From NCBI GenBank assembly GCA_000702025.1, contig JNKJ01000009.1:219520-283519 (forward strand): DNA of 64,000 nucleotides. The letters run 5' to 3'. This document shows, in pieces, positions 42,741 to 52,748 of the stretch (position 1 is the first letter of the stretch; every line of letters starts with the position of its first letter). This DNA is from Blautia schinkii DSM 10518. Its GTDB lineage: Bacteria; Bacillota; Clostridia; Lachnospirales; Lachnospiraceae. The position numbers were made by a program, and so were the translations under genes. Under the pieces are notes generated by a model. That model saw only the letters and a list, made by a program, of their open reading frames with translations. It had not been told where the DNA came from and did not search any database.

Positions 42741-43661
42741 TTATTTCCACACCTCACTCACAGGATTCACATGCACCATACAATGCTTGACTTCCTCAAA
42801 GTGATTCTCTATAGCATGGTGAACTTTCTCCGCGATGGCGTGCGCCTCGTTAAGCGGAATGCTATCCTCCGCGGCAATCTCGATATCCACATACATCCTC
42901 GAGCCAAACAATCTGGTACGCAGTACATCAATACGCTCCACCCCCGGCACCTCCAGTATCACCTGTCGCATATGAGACGTCGTAGCCTCGTCACAGGAAT
43001 GGTCCACCATCTTATCTACTGCATCCTTAAAAATATCTATCGCCGCTTTGCCGATGAAAAGACAGATCACCACACTGGCTATAGGGTCCAGAATCGGATA
43101 ACCAAGTCTCGCCCCCAAAATACCTACAAACGCGCCCACAGAGGATAACGCATCCGAACGATGATGCCAGGCGTCTGCCATCAAAGCTCCGGAATTAATC
43201 TTCTTAGCGGCAGCCCTTGTGTACCAAAACATCCATTCTTTCACCACAAGAGAAACGACAGCGGCAACTAAGGCCAGAACACCTGGCGTAAGCAAATCCT
43301 CACCGGAGGTTCCGGCAATAATCTTCTCAATCCCGCTGATACCAATTCCCACACCTGTGAGCATCAAAAGCCCTGCCAACAATATCGAAGACACACACTC
43401 CAACCGCTCATGCCCGTATTGATGCTCTTTATCCGATTTCTTGTTTGACATGCAGACACCGATGATCACCACCACCGTGCTCACTACGTCAGATGCAGAA
43501 TGAATCGCATCCGAAATCATTGCACCCGAGTGGGCGATAATACCGGCCAGCAGCTTAAACAACGAAAGCGCTACATTCACAAAAATGCTCACACCTGATA
43601 CGCGCATTGCCAACTGCTGCTCTTTTGTATCGTTACCTGTTTTCTGTTCCATGTGTTCCAT
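42741..43661 (-). CDS. Cation diffusion facilitator (CDF) metal exporter
   Basis: 306 aa, six membrane helices and a C-terminal cytoplasmic domain. Metal-site motifs: SDAIHSASDVVST in helix 2 and DAWHHRSDALSS in helix 5. The C-terminal domain starts near 215 (VPGVERIDVLRTRLFGSRMY). Exports divalent metal in exchange for protons. AGGAGG lies seven bases before ATG 43661. The upstream leader looks like a NiCo riboswitch followed by a terminator, so the cargo is likely Co2+, Ni2+ or Fe2+. Confidence 0.92.
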   Translation of the reverse strand: MEHMEQKTGNDTKEQQLAMRVSGVSIFVNVALSLFKLLAGIIAHSGAMISDAIHSASDVVSTVVVIIGVCMSNKKSDKEHQYGHERLECVSSILLAGLLMLTGVGIGISGIEKIIAGTSGEDLLTPGVLALVAAVVSLVVKEWMFWYTRAAAKKINSGALMADAWHHRSDALSSVGAFVGILGARLGYPILDPIASVVICLFIGKAAIDIFKDAVDKMVDHSCDEATTSHMRQVILEVPGVERIDVLRTRLFGSRMYVDIEIAAEDSIPLNEAHAIAEKVHHAIENHFEEVKHCMVHVNPVSEVWK

Positions 43662-43732
43662 AATAGGACCTCCTTAATTTTTTCGGCTCTTCTTATGGCA
43701 CATGCATTTCAACATTTCACTTTCCACATGGG

Positions 43733-43774
43733 TAAAAAAAGAACACCTGCGGAACAAAACTGTCCCACAGGTGT
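43733..43774 (-). terminator. Leader terminator of the CDF gene
   Basis: Minus-strand ACACCTGtGG...CCgCAGGTGT followed by TCTTTTTTT, 70 bp before the CDF start. Positioned to be the expression platform of the riboswitch. Confidence 0.8.
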
Positions 43775-43784
43775 GCAATCATAC

Positions 43785-43865
43785 TACCACATCTGCTGCC
43801 ACTCACGCGGCCCGGCCCCATGCCATGATCGGCATCGCCTGCTCAGTTTGTACTGTTGATCGCTC
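43785..43865 (-). ncRNA. NiCo (czcD-type) riboswitch aptamer, probable
   Basis: The leader reads ACAAACTGAGCAGGCGATGCC, an internal GATCATGGC arm, GGGGCCGGGCCGCG and GTGGCAGCAGATG (partial quotes), matching what I recall of the four-way-junction NiCo class with conserved GCAGG and G-rich segments. It lies upstream of a CDF exporter, its best-known target, and is followed by a terminator hairpin. Metal binding would favour read-through. Boundaries approximate. Confidence 0.75.
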
Positions 43866-43906
43866 ATTCTAAAAAGAATGTAATGCAGTGCAAAGAGATT
43901 TACATG

Positions 43907-43935
43907 ATAATACTATATTCATATGCAATTGTCAA
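43907..43935 (-). promoter_or_regulatory. Promoter of the riboswitch-CDF unit
   Basis: Minus-strand TTGACA (43935-43930), 17-bp spacer, TATTAT (43912-43907), 42 bp before the aptamer. The rest of 43936-44066 has only a CCACTTTG/CAAAGTGG hairpin (about 43996-44018). Confidence 0.8.
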
Positions 43936-44066
43936 GGAATGTGTGAAAAATCAGGCATTGATCTCTGCGGGCTGAAGTGAAAAGCTTATTTCCACTTTGA
44001 AAGGGGCAAAGTGGATTTTATTCTTTCACCTGATGCCCTGTCCACAAATCTGGAATCAGCCGTTAT

Positions 44067-45473
44067 TTAAGATACGATATTCTGCAGCCATACACCCTTC
44101 TTAACCAGCACAAAACCAATAATACATTTCACAATATCCCCGACCTGTACCAATATAAAAATACCAACCACAGGCAGACTCGTAAAATGGCTCAGTGTAA
44201 AGGCAATAGTCACACTCACACACCACACAAACACACTGTCAAACAGGAAAGTAACAATCGTTTTCCCTCCCGAGCGCAGAGTAAAGTATGCGGCATGCAG
44301 AAACGCATTCTGAGGCATGAAAATCGCCGCAATCATAATAAAATATTTCGCCAGCTCCCTTGCCTGCGCATTCGTATTATAGAGTCTCGGGAACAACGGT
44401 GCCAAAACCAGCATCATCAGGGCCACACCCGTACAGCAGAACACAGAAAAGGCTATCATCTTATTGTCTGTATCCCTGGCCTTCTTCATATCACCCGCAC
44501 CAAGAAGCTGTCCGACCACAATAGCCACAGAATCTCCCAGCGCAATAAACACAATATTAAATACATTATTGATCGTGTTGGAAATATTTAAACCAGCCAC
44601 CACATTTAACCCACGGATAGAATAACATTGCGTCAGCATTGCCATTCCTGCAGCCCAAAACGCTTCATTCAGAAGCAGCGGCGTCCCCTTAATAAGGATT
44701 TTCTTAGTGAGCCGCAGCGGTACCTTCAGCGTGCTGTACAGCCCTTGGGCAAAAGGATTCTCCTCCTTATGCCTGTGAGTCCAGCTGACAACAATAATCA
44801 CCTCCACATATCTGGAAATCACCGTTGCAATCGCCGCCCCCTGGACGCCAAGCGCCGGGAAACCAAATTTACCGTAAATCAATATGTAATTAAAGACAAG
44901 GTTTACAAGTACGGCCACAACGCCTGCTTTCATCGGCATAACAGTCTCTCCGCACTCACGCAGTGTACTGGCATACACCTGTACCATCATAAACGCAGGC
45001 AGCCCGAGCAGCATAATATATAGATACTGCTTTCCATATAAAAGAGTGGAAGCCAAATCCGCCGCACTTCCCTCTCCATGCAGATACATATTGATGAGCT
45101 GTCCACCAAAGCTGAGGAACAAAATCACCGTTGCAATCGTCAAAATCAGCACCATCCACAGCTTATAGCGGAACGTCTGCCTTACACCCTCATGGTCCTT
45201 CTGACCAAAATACTGCGCAGTAAAAATCCCCGCTCCGGAAACTCCTCCGAAAATACATAAATTGTAAACAAAAATCAACTGATTGACAATCGCGGCACCG
45301 GACATCTGCTCGGTCCCGATGCGTCCAATCATAATATTATCCAGAAGGCTCACAAAGTTGGTAATGCCGTTCTGAATCATAATCGGAATCGCAATCGCCA
45401 GTATCATCTTATAAAACTTCTTGTCACCTATAAATCTGCTTAGAAATCCCGTCTTTTTCCCGGTCATCTCCAT
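44067..45473 (-). CDS. MATE family efflux transporter
   Basis: 468 aa, about twelve membrane helices in two related halves. Motifs: IPIMIQNGITNFVSLLDNIM, IGRIGTEQMSGAAIVNQL, and in the second half GDSVAIVVGQLLGAGDMKKA. Expels cationic drugs or metabolites in exchange for Na+ or H+. I chose ATG 45473 because GGGGGAG lies seven bases upstream. Own promoter at 45509-45537. Substrate unknown. Confidence 0.9.
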   Translation of the reverse strand: MEMTGKKTGFLSRFIGDKKFYKMILAIAIPIMIQNGITNFVSLLDNIMIGRIGTEQMSGAAIVNQLIFVYNLCIFGGVSGAGIFTAQYFGQKDHEGVRQTFRYKLWMVLILTIATVILFLSFGGQLINMYLHGEGSAADLASTLLYGKQYLYIMLLGLPAFMMVQVYASTLRECGETVMPMKAGVVAVLVNLVFNYILIYGKFGFPALGVQGAAIATVISRYVEVIIVVSWTHRHKEENPFAQGLYSTLKVPLRLTKKILIKGTPLLLNEAFWAAGMAMLTQCYSIRGLNVVAGLNISNTINNVFNIVFIALGDSVAIVVGQLLGAGDMKKARDTDNKMIAFSVFCCTGVALMMLVLAPLFPRLYNTNAQARELAKYFIMIAAIFMPQNAFLHAAYFTLRSGGKTIVTFLFDSVFVWCVSVTIAFTLSHFTSLPVVGIFILVQVGDIVKCIIGFVLVKKGVWLQNIVS

Positions 45474-45508
45474 TTTATGCTCCCCCTTTCTCAAAAGCGC
45501 GTTATAAT

Positions 45509-45537
45509 AAGATACTACATATTCCACTATTTTTCAA
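45509..45537 (-). promoter_or_regulatory. MATE gene promoter
   Basis: Minus-strand TTGAAA (45537-45532), 17-bp spacer, TATCTT (45514-45509). The remaining 45538-45834 holds an AACAGTTC/GAACTGTT inverted repeat (45579-45604) and a TATAAT at about 45794 that may serve the next gene. Confidence 0.55.
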
Positions 45538-45834
45538 GCACTTTTTACTTTTTATTTGTACAATTATTTTGTTTATGTAACAGTTCAGACGAGCCCGAAC
45601 TGTTAATTGTTTCCGTTTCATTAGCTTATGTTGATTTTATGGAAAACTTTTTTATTCCTCTTGACTTTTCCCAGAATTCATCCATACTTTTACATATGAC
45701 ATAATCCATACAGTTACTTCCTATTATAATCTCCAATTACATACTTCAACATATAATACATTAACCACATTACACAACACTATTTATTACTGATATAATG
45801 TACAAAATCCTCTTCTTTAAGAAAGGCGGGCAAC

Positions 45835-46596
45835 ATGATATATTATTCTCAACTACTTCCTGATGAAGAATTATCCCTCCTCTTGTCTCAGTATCCTGCA
45901 GGCCTGGAGCTGATTGACTTTAGCGTTGGAATGAATTTAGATCATCTTTCTCCCCTACTCAAAAGCTGGCAAAAACGACTTGATGCGCTCGGTTCCCCAG
46001 CGCTCACCCTGCACGGTCCATTTCTCGACCTAAATCCCGCAAGCTTTGATTCTCTGGCTGCTAAAGCAGCGCGGGAACGTTTCTCACAGACATATGAAGC
46101 AGCACAAGTCCTCCACGCAGACAAAGTCATTTTCCACACCTGCCGGATTCCTCTGGTGTGCTATATTGAAGGGTGGGCTGAGCGCATGGCTGATTTTTGG
46201 AATACATTTCTGGACAAACACAACGAAATTCCCATAGCGATTGAAAATGTATTTGACGAATCACCTGAACTCATGGCTGATTTTGCCTCACGTATCGAGT
46301 CCGGGAATTTTTCCCTCTGTCTGGATCTCGGCCATGCAAACTGTTTTTCAAAATCCTCTCTTTTAAAATGGTTCGATGTACTTGCACCATGGATTACGCA
46401 TCTGCACCTGCATGACAATCGCGCTGACTATGACGCCCACCTCGCACTTGGAGACGGTTCTATAAACTGGAAAGAAGTTGGAAAACAGATAAAGACACTC
46501 CCTAAACTGGACGGAGTGACAATTGAGAATAATTCCTTGAGAGATTTTATTAAATCAAGAGAAATTTATGATAACATCGCAGATTTTTCACATTAG
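45835..46596 (+). CDS. Sugar phosphate isomerase/epimerase-like TIM barrel protein
   Basis: 253 aa of the xylose isomerase-like / AP endonuclease 2 fold. Metal ligands can be recognised: Glu in IAIENVFDESPE, Asp and His in LCLDLGHANC, His-Asp in THLHLHDNRADYD, and the final Glu in VTIENN. Family members isomerise or epimerise sugar derivatives with a divalent metal. GAAAGGCGGGC precedes the ATG. It stands alone, convergent with the thiolase operon, so no substrate clue beyond that. Confidence 0.78.
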   Translation: MIYYSQLLPDEELSLLLSQYPAGLELIDFSVGMNLDHLSPLLKSWQKRLDALGSPALTLHGPFLDLNPASFDSLAAKAARERFSQTYEAAQVLHADKVIFHTCRIPLVCYIEGWAERMADFWNTFLDKHNEIPIAIENVFDESPELMADFASRIESGNFSLCLDLGHANCFSKSSLLKWFDVLAPWITHLHLHDNRADYDAHLALGDGSINWKEVGKQIKTLPKLDGVTIENNSLRDFIKSREIYDNIADFSH

Positions 46597-46615
46597 GCAA
46601 GCAAATTGGGCAGAG

Positions 46616-46680
46616 ACATTTGGCGGAGACATTTAGCAGTCACATTTAGCAGTCATATTTGACAGTCATATTTGGCAGAC
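46616..46680. repeat. 13-bp minisatellite, five units
   Basis: Units of the form ACATTTAGCAGTC start at 46616, 46629, 46642, 46655 and 46668 with small changes. In the space between the convergent isomerase and thiolase genes; no strong terminator was seen here. Confidence 0.85.
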
Positions 46681-46764
46681 TGGCAGACCGGAAAATCCAC
46701 AATTCACCAAACAGAATATTACAGATTTCCCAGCTTTGCCTGTTGCCAAAAGCTTTTACACAAT

Positions 46765-47946
46765 TCAACGCTCAACAATGGCAGAACATCCCATTCCACC
46801 GCCGATACAAAGTGTGGCAAGCCCGCGTTTTGCATTTCTTTTTTTCATTTCATATAGAAGCGTAACCAGAATCCTGCATCCGGACGCGCCTACCGGGTGT
46901 CCCAGAGCAATGGCTCCGCCATTCACATTCAGCCTTTCCACTGGAAAACCCAGCTCCTTTGCGACTGCCAGTGATTGAGCAGCAAACGCCTCGTTTGCCT
47001 CAATTAAATCCATATCCTCTATAGTTAAACCTGTTTTCTCCAATACTTTAATGGTAGAAGCCACCGGTCCAACCCCCATAATAGCAGGATCAACGCCTCC
47101 AAGTGCACCTGCTGATAAATAAGCCATAGGCTCCACACCTAATTCCTTCGCTTTCTCCTCACTCATTACCACAATCGCTGCTGCTCCGTCATTAATACCT
47201 GAGGAATTTCCGGCTGTCACTACACCACCTTCTTTTCCTGAGCAGCATTTTAATTGAGCAAGTTTTTCTTTCGTTGTACCAGGGCGCAGACCTTCATCTC
47301 TATTAAAAATAAATTCTTTTTTTCCTTGGCGCACAGTAACCGGAACAATTTCATCTTCAAACCGCTCTGCATTCGCAGCCATCTCACATTTGTGCTGGCT
47401 CTCTGCTGCAAAAGCATCTAATTCTTCACGGGTAAGCCCCCATTTTTCTGCCACATTCTCTGCTGTCATCATCATGTGATACTGATGAAATGCATCCCAT
47501 AGAGCATCATGAACCATGGTATCCACAAGTTTTCCGTCATTCATTCTGTATCCGAACCGGCCATTCATCACTGCATACGGGGCACAGGACATGTTTTCCA
47601 TTCCCCCTGCAACTACCACGTCTGCATCCCCGGCCTGGATCATCTGTGCTGCCATATTCACACAGTTAAGGCCTGAACCGCACACGACATTCACCGTTAC
47701 GGCCGGGGTTTCATTGGGAAGTCCGGCCTCGATTGCTGCCTGCCGGGCTACATTCTGACCAAGCCCGGCCTGAAGCACACATCCCATGTACACGTGATTC
47801 ACTGCTTCTGCAGGAACGGAAGCTCTGTGTAAGGCTTCCTTTATCACGACTGCCCCTAAATCTGCTGCGGGAATATCCTTCAGCGCCCCGCCCATTTTAC
47901 CGATTGCCGTACGGCAGGCGCCTGCTAAAACAACTTTTTTTCCCAT
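46765..47946 (-). CDS. Acetyl-CoA acyltransferase (thiolase)
   Basis: 393 aa, standard length. Nucleophilic Cys89 in NVVCGSGLN, His in [14 protein letters not shown] near 349, and second Cys in [10 protein letters not shown] near 379. Catalyses reversible condensation of two acetyl-CoA or thiolytic cleavage of a 3-ketoacyl-CoA. GGAGG precedes ATG 47946. Last gene of the catabolic operon after the CoA-transferase, where cleavage to acetyl-CoA is the natural direction; no dehydrogenase or hydratase is in the operon to supply a ketoacyl-CoA by beta-oxidation. Confidence 0.93.
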   Translation of the reverse strand: MGKKVVLAGACRTAIGKMGGALKDIPAADLGAVVIKEALHRASVPAEAVNHVYMGCVLQAGLGQNVARQAAIEAGLPNETPAVTVNVVCGSGLNCVNMAAQMIQAGDADVVVAGGMENMSCAPYAVMNGRFGYRMNDGKLVDTMVHDALWDAFHQYHMMMTAENVAEKWGLTREELDAFAAESQHKCEMAANAERFEDEIVPVTVRQGKKEFIFNRDEGLRPGTTKEKLAQLKCCSGKEGGVVTAGNSSGINDGAAAIVVMSEEKAKELGVEPMAYLSAGALGGVDPAIMGVGPVASTIKVLEKTGLTIEDMDLIEANEAFAAQSLAVAKELGFPVERLNVNGGAIALGHPVGASGCRILVTLLYEMKKRNAKRGLATLCIGGGMGCSAIVER

Positions 47947-47981
47947 CAGACTGTTCCTCCAATCTTACCTGTATAACAGCG

Positions 47982-49199
47982 TCAAATCACGTTTTCTGCC
48001 TTCATCTCTGCAAGCTCCTCAGACGTATATCCCAGCATTCCTTCAAAAATTTCTTGATTATGCTGACCCAATGTAGGTCCGGGATAATTGATGCGGGGCA
48101 TAGTTTCCATTAGCTTTACAGGACAGCCGTTCACTTTCATTTTTCCGATGATCGGATGCTCCACTTCAACAAACATCTCTCTGGCACGCGCAATATGCTC
48201 ATCCTCTGTAATCTGTTTCACATTATAGATAGGTCCTGCAGGAATCCCTTTGGAGAGCACCTTATCTACCACCTCGTCCACGGAGTAATTCATAGTCCAC
48301 TCTTCAATATATTTTTTCTGAATCTCATTGTTTTCCACACGAAGAGGTACTGTCAGAAATCTCTCATCCGTAATCATCCATGGCATATCCACCACTTCAT
48401 TACAGAAGATTTCATACAGCTTTTGGTTGCCGCAGGCAATGACCACATATCCATCTTTTGCACGGTAGGTATCATAGGGAGCTATGGACGCATATGCGTT
48501 TCCGTTTCTCACCGGAATCTCTTGTGACTTAAAATAACGTACATAAGCATTCTCCAAACTTGCGACTACGGAATCCACCAGAGAAATATCTACCCTTTGA
48601 CCATGCCCTGTAATATTTCTGGCATTGACAGCCGCAAGCACACCAATCACCATATTCATACCGCCCAGAATATCTCCCATCGCATTACCGGAACGGGTAG
48701 GTTCTCCGCCCTTACAGCCTGTCACACTCATCAGACCACCCATTGCCTGCGACAAAATGTCATATCCCGGCCTCAGCGAATATGGCCCATACGAACCAAA
48801 TCCTGATACAGCGGCATAAATCAGCCTGGGATTAAACTCCTTGAGTACATCATACCCCAGACCAAGCTTGTCCATCACACCCGGTCTGTAGTTCTCTATC
48901 AATATGTCAGCTTTTGCCGCAAGCCTTTTAAATACTTTTTTACCCTTTTCTGTCTTGAGATTTAAGGTGATTCCCTTTTTATTCCGGTTCAGATTGGCAT
49001 AATACATACTTTCTCCATTTTCATAAGGACCGTATCCGCGTGCGTCATCACCGTTTCCCGGAATTTCGATTTTAATCACATTCGCTCCCAAATCTCCTAA
49101 TAGTGCACCTGCATATGGTCCTGCAACTACTCTGGTCAAATCCAGTACTGTAAGATTCTGCAATGCCTGTACTTCTGTTTTTTTAATCTCTGCTTCCAT
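47982..49199 (-). CDS. CoA-transferase family III (CaiB/BaiF)
   Basis: 405 aa. The N-terminal VLDLTRVVAGPYAGALLGDL and GANVIKIE are hallmarks of the family; the catalytic Asp is in RSGNAMGDILGG near 170. It moves CoA between carboxylic acids through an aspartyl-CoA intermediate. AGAGGAGAATAGAG precedes ATG 49199. In this operon it would activate the acid released by the upstream hydrolase. Acid identity unknown. Confidence 0.93.
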   Translation of the reverse strand: MEAEIKKTEVQALQNLTVLDLTRVVAGPYAGALLGDLGANVIKIEIPGNGDDARGYGPYENGESMYYANLNRNKKGITLNLKTEKGKKVFKRLAAKADILIENYRPGVMDKLGLGYDVLKEFNPRLIYAAVSGFGSYGPYSLRPGYDILSQAMGGLMSVTGCKGGEPTRSGNAMGDILGGMNMVIGVLAAVNARNITGHGQRVDISLVDSVVASLENAYVRYFKSQEIPVRNGNAYASIAPYDTYRAKDGYVVIACGNQKLYEIFCNEVVDMPWMITDERFLTVPLRVENNEIQKKYIEEWTMNYSVDEVVDKVLSKGIPAGPIYNVKQITEDEHIARAREMFVEVEHPIIGKMKVNGCPVKLMETMPRINYPGPTLGQHNQEIFEGMLGYTSEELAEMKAENVI

Positions 49200-49276
49200 C
49201 TCTATTCTCCTCTGCCATTGTATGTTCCAAAACTACAGCAGGCCCTCCTAGCCCCATTTTTAACCTACAATCTTGC

Positions 49277-49606
49277 TTATATTTCTCCGTCTTCCACATG
49301 GATTTTCATTCTCATCACAGCGCTGCCCATAGATTTCCCCAGAGAATCAAGCCTGAGACTCATTGTCGCACCGCCGCCCAGTGCATGCTTCATCACAAAA
49401 TTAAATCCACCAAGGCTTGGAACCTCATATCTTATAATTTCTCCTTTTACCATATCCCCAAAATGCGCGTGAAGCTTCTCCGGTGTGACTTCGCGCTCAA
49501 TAATTTTGTAGTACTGCGGCTTTCTGGCATACACACATACATTGCTGGTATCTCCCTTGTCACCGCTGCGCCCATGCGCAATATCATTTAAATATATTTC
49601 TGCCAT
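49277..49606 (-). CDS. AtuA-associated small protein
   Basis: 109 aa. MAEIYLNDIAHGRSGDKGDT followed by SNVCVYARKPQYY matches the small ferredoxin-fold-like partner often fused to or encoded next to AtuA. ATG 49606 follows GGAGGTGTAAGG and lies two bases after the AtuA stop, so the two are coupled and probably form a complex. Biochemical role unknown. A 77-bp gap separates it from the CoA-transferase. Confidence 0.8.
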   Translation of the reverse strand: MAEIYLNDIAHGRSGDKGDTSNVCVYARKPQYYKIIEREVTPEKLHAHFGDMVKGEIIRYEVPSLGGFNFVMKHALGGGATMSLRLDSLGKSMGSAVMRMKIHVEDGEI

Positions 49607-49608
49607 CC

Positions 49609-50976
49609 TTACACCTCCAAAATATGAGACTGAATATCTAATCCATCTCTCGGGATCGTAGTGGGCCAAAGTGCCATGACCTCCTGTACATGTGCTCTTC
49701 CGCCAAAGAAAGATGCTCCCGGAGGTCCATTAAGCTGAAGAGGACTAATCTCCGGAATGATTTTTGCACATTCGTTTTTATCCTCACTAAACACAGCAAT
49801 TCTCATCACACACTCGTTGAGATTCTTTAAGGCTTCCTCACTCATGTCTGCAACGCCCAGATGAAGACTGTTAAGACCAATGTAGCTAATATGGACATCG
49901 TCAGCCTTCATACCTCTTTTTTTCATCTTTTTCATGATAACTTCCGCACAGTATTTTGCCTTCTCATATGCATCCGGCCAGGCAAAGCTCAGCATGGAAA
50001 CTGTTTTCCATCCTTTGTGGTAGCCTACGCAAAGCTTTAATGTATCCGGGCGTTTTTTGCCATGGATATTTTCAATCCGCACTCTGTCCGGTCCCGCCTG
50101 GGTAATCGTCGCTTTACTGATATCAACATTTACATCCGGGGTTATGTAATTGGCCGGGTCCAGCACCTCATATAAGAATTGCTCCTTACAGCTCTGTTCG
50201 CAGATAATTCCGCCTGAGTTCGGAGTTTTGGTAATCTCAAAGGTATCCTGTGTAAGCTCCGCAATGGGGAAACCTAAATCCTCCATTTTGGGCACATTTC
50301 TCCAGTCGTACATATAATTGCCGCCTGCGCCCTGACCGCCGCATTCGAGAAGATGACCTGCCATGATTCCTCTGGCCAGATTATCCCAGTCATCATCTGC
50401 CCAGCCGAATTCATGGGCAAGCGGAGCCAGAAAAAGTGCGCTGTCAGCAGCCCTGCCCGTGACAACAACATCTGCGCCCCCCGCTATACACTGTTCAATC
50501 CCCTCATGTCCGATGTAAGCATTACAGTTATAAATTCTGTCTATAATATCTCGAAAATCTCCGTCGTAATCAAAGTTTGGAAAAGTCCAGCCTTCTTTCA
50601 AAAGCTGGGGGATTTTATCCTTGATGGAATCCCCTGTCACATATCCTATCTTATATCCCTTCATCTGCTCTGCTTCTGCAAACTGTTTAATTGCTTCCAC
50701 ACAGCCGGAGATGTTCATCCCGCCTGCATTTGTACAGATTCGAATATTTTTCTCCCATGCTTCTTTTCCTGCTTCTTTTAAAATTCTGGTAATAAAATCC
50801 GGTGCATAGCCTTTTTCCGGATTCTTAAGCTGCTGCTTTGCCATTATGGATAAGGTCAGCTCAGCCAGATAATCGCAGGCCATATACTGAATATTGCCGT
50901 CACGTATCATCTGCACGGCCGCGTCCGGGGAATCACCCCAGAAGCCCTGGCCGCCGCCAATTGCTATTTTTTTCAT
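49609..50976 (-). CDS. AtuA family protein (DUF1446)
   Basis: 455 aa. MKKIAIGGGQGFWGDSPDAA, GYVTGDSIKDKIPQLLKEGW, VVTGRAADSALFLAPLAHEF and LLECGGQGAGGNYMYDW are typical of the acyclic terpene utilisation AtuA/DUF1446 family. AtuA is required for citronellol and geraniol growth in Pseudomonas, but its reaction is not settled. Of two nearby ATGs, 50976 has GAGGAG nine bases upstream. Upstream 51037-51070 is a 14-bp tandem duplication (CGTCTTATATGTAT). Sits between the hydrolase and CoA-transferase genes. Confidence 0.85.
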   Translation of the reverse strand: MKKIAIGGGQGFWGDSPDAAVQMIRDGNIQYMACDYLAELTLSIMAKQQLKNPEKGYAPDFITRILKEAGKEAWEKNIRICTNAGGMNISGCVEAIKQFAEAEQMKGYKIGYVTGDSIKDKIPQLLKEGWTFPNFDYDGDFRDIIDRIYNCNAYIGHEGIEQCIAGGADVVVTGRAADSALFLAPLAHEFGWADDDWDNLARGIMAGHLLECGGQGAGGNYMYDWRNVPKMEDLGFPIAELTQDTFEITKTPNSGGIICEQSCKEQFLYEVLDPANYITPDVNVDISKATITQAGPDRVRIENIHGKKRPDTLKLCVGYHKGWKTVSMLSFAWPDAYEKAKYCAEVIMKKMKKRGMKADDVHISYIGLNSLHLGVADMSEEALKNLNECVMRIAVFSEDKNECAKIIPEISPLQLNGPPGASFFGGRAHVQEVMALWPTTIPRDGLDIQSHILEV

Positions 50977-51072
50977 GTTCATTCACTCCTCGTTTATAAT
51001 TTATCACAGTTAATTTTGAGGCATCATTCTATATACATCGTCTTATATGTATCGTCTTATATGTATCGTTTT

Positions 51073-52734
51073 CTAAATGATTGGAATTTTAATAAAAGAT
51101 TCATCATATCCGCCAAAATACACCTGCTGCACGGCCACTCGCACATTCTTCTGCTCCGCCCAGCAACCGGGATAGTTACTGTGTAAACTGTATTGCGGAA
51201 AATCAGAAGAAGTAAGGTCAATTCTGAGACGCGAGCCTTTCTTTATCATCCAAGCCAGATCCCAGGTGTCAATCGTTATCTGAACCTTGTCTCCCGGCTC
51301 GTAAATTTTACGCCTGTCACTGTGATTACGATAGGCAAGTGTCGTAATGCCGGTACGCATATTGTATGCTTTCCCATCCTCTCTCACCTCCATGATTTTT
51401 ACAACAAAAGCAGTATCCTCCACATTTGACGCAACAGTAAGAACCACCTGCATTTTTCCAAAAACGGTCACACTTTCTGTGAACGGCTCAGAAATACAGC
51501 AAATCACGTCGTCCCTGTACCCCGGCTCAGGCTGTAACAGGCTTCCCTGCTCCTCCTTCGTCGCCAAAAGCGATTCCGCGCCGTGGGACATAACCGGATT
51601 GTCAGGATCATATTTCCATGAAAGCATGCTTTCCTGAGTATCATTACTTTCTTTCAACGCATAGGTACTTTCGACGGAGTTTGCGATATAAAGACATAAA
51701 TGTTTTTGATTCTCTAATTCAAACTTCTCTCTTCTATGCCAGCAGTCTGCGCCAATGATATAGTAATCAATCGCAGCCTTTGGTGTCTTTTCTTCTTCCA
51801 AAAGCTCTTGAAACCAATTGAAAGCTCGAAGTATATCGTCATTTTCAAAATGAGTCCCTTCGCAGTCTTGAAGCCTTATATGGAAATCATGCATCCATCC
51901 GCCAATCAAAAAACGGCTCTTCTCTTTACTTTCCTCCGAAAGAGAGCGATAAGTCTCAATGGCAGAAGCTAAGTGATGATCGTACCATCCTCCTCCCACA
52001 TACAGTGGAATCTTTACCCGCGAGGGAATATCCTTTAAAAGCTTCCAAAAACCTGTGTTCCAATATTCAGCCTCCCGGTCCGTGTTCGTAATCCAGTCAC
52101 GATACCACGGAATTTTCCTGCCCCATACATCTTCATCCACGGATACATGCGGCCTGTACTTACATGATTCCAGATAATCAGCTGTGACCGGATAGCCCGC
52201 ATTCTCCATTGTCCAGGCCGTAAGCACATCATGCCGGAACATACCGTCCTGATAAACGGATACAAATCTCTGTGTTCCGTAATGGGTAAGATACATAGTC
52301 TTTACCTTTTCCGGCAAAATATCCGCAATCATCCATCCGGTCAGTGACAGATAAGAACATCCCCAATACCCGATATTTCCGGTCCATTCTTGTTCCGCAA
52401 TCCAGTCAATCGTCTTTTTACCGTCAGAGCGCTCATTCACATTTGGCTCCCACACGCCTTCTGAACCGCCGGTTCCCCGACAATACTGATAAATATAGCT
52501 GTACCCTCTTCTGCAGTACTCTTTTGCCGTGGCCCGGTACAGGTAATCATTATTGGGATAACAGCTTCTTACCACGATTGTGGGTAAGGGCCCCTCCCTG
52601 TCCGGCTTGTATATGATCGTACGAAGAGAAACCCCATCATCCATCTTCAGCATTTCTTCGTAACAATCTTTGATTTCATACGCTGGTACGACTGTACACT
52701 TAGCAAATTCTTTGCGGACTCTCTCAAGTTCCAT
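51073..52734 (-). CDS. CocE/NonD family hydrolase (X-Pro dipeptidyl-peptidase type)
   Basis: 553 aa. Residues 30-300 form the alpha/beta hydrolase core: MDDGVSLRTIIYKPDREG, CRGTGGSEG, nucleophile Ser127 in GYWGCSYLSLTG, Asp in GGWYDHH near 255 and His in GWMHDF near 289. The C-terminal jelly-roll (about 350-553) contains RLRIDLTSSDFPQYSLHSN, as in CocE. Family members cleave esters, beta-lactam side chains or X-Pro peptides. No signal peptide, so it acts on imported material. Its stop-to-start neighbours are the Opp genes, which suggests a peptide or acyl-amide substrate. Confidence 0.88.
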   Translation of the reverse strand: MELERVRKEFAKCTVVPAYEIKDCYEEMLKMDDGVSLRTIIYKPDREGPLPTIVVRSCYPNNDYLYRATAKEYCRRGYSYIYQYCRGTGGSEGVWEPNVNERSDGKKTIDWIAEQEWTGNIGYWGCSYLSLTGWMIADILPEKVKTMYLTHYGTQRFVSVYQDGMFRHDVLTAWTMENAGYPVTADYLESCKYRPHVSVDEDVWGRKIPWYRDWITNTDREAEYWNTGFWKLLKDIPSRVKIPLYVGGGWYDHHLASAIETYRSLSEESKEKSRFLIGGWMHDFHIRLQDCEGTHFENDDILRAFNWFQELLEEEKTPKAAIDYYIIGADCWHRREKFELENQKHLCLYIANSVESTYALKESNDTQESMLSWKYDPDNPVMSHGAESLLATKEEQGSLLQPEPGYRDDVICCISEPFTESVTVFGKMQVVLTVASNVEDTAFVVKIMEVREDGKAYNMRTGITTLAYRNHSDRRKIYEPGDKVQITIDTWDLAWMIKKGSRLRIDLTSSDFPQYSLHSNYPGCWAEQKNVRVAVQQVYFGGYDESFIKIPII

Positions 52735-52748
52735 TTTTTCTTCCTGTG

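Noticed and set aside
45477..45704. 75-codon open frame on the plus strand upstream of the isomerase gene
   Set aside because: Overlaps the start and promoter region of the MATE gene, has no RBS and low-complexity aromatic-rich content.
46616..46680. CRISPR-like or operator array
   Set aside because: 13-bp units follow each other without spacers and lie between convergent gene ends, so a minisatellite is the simpler reading.
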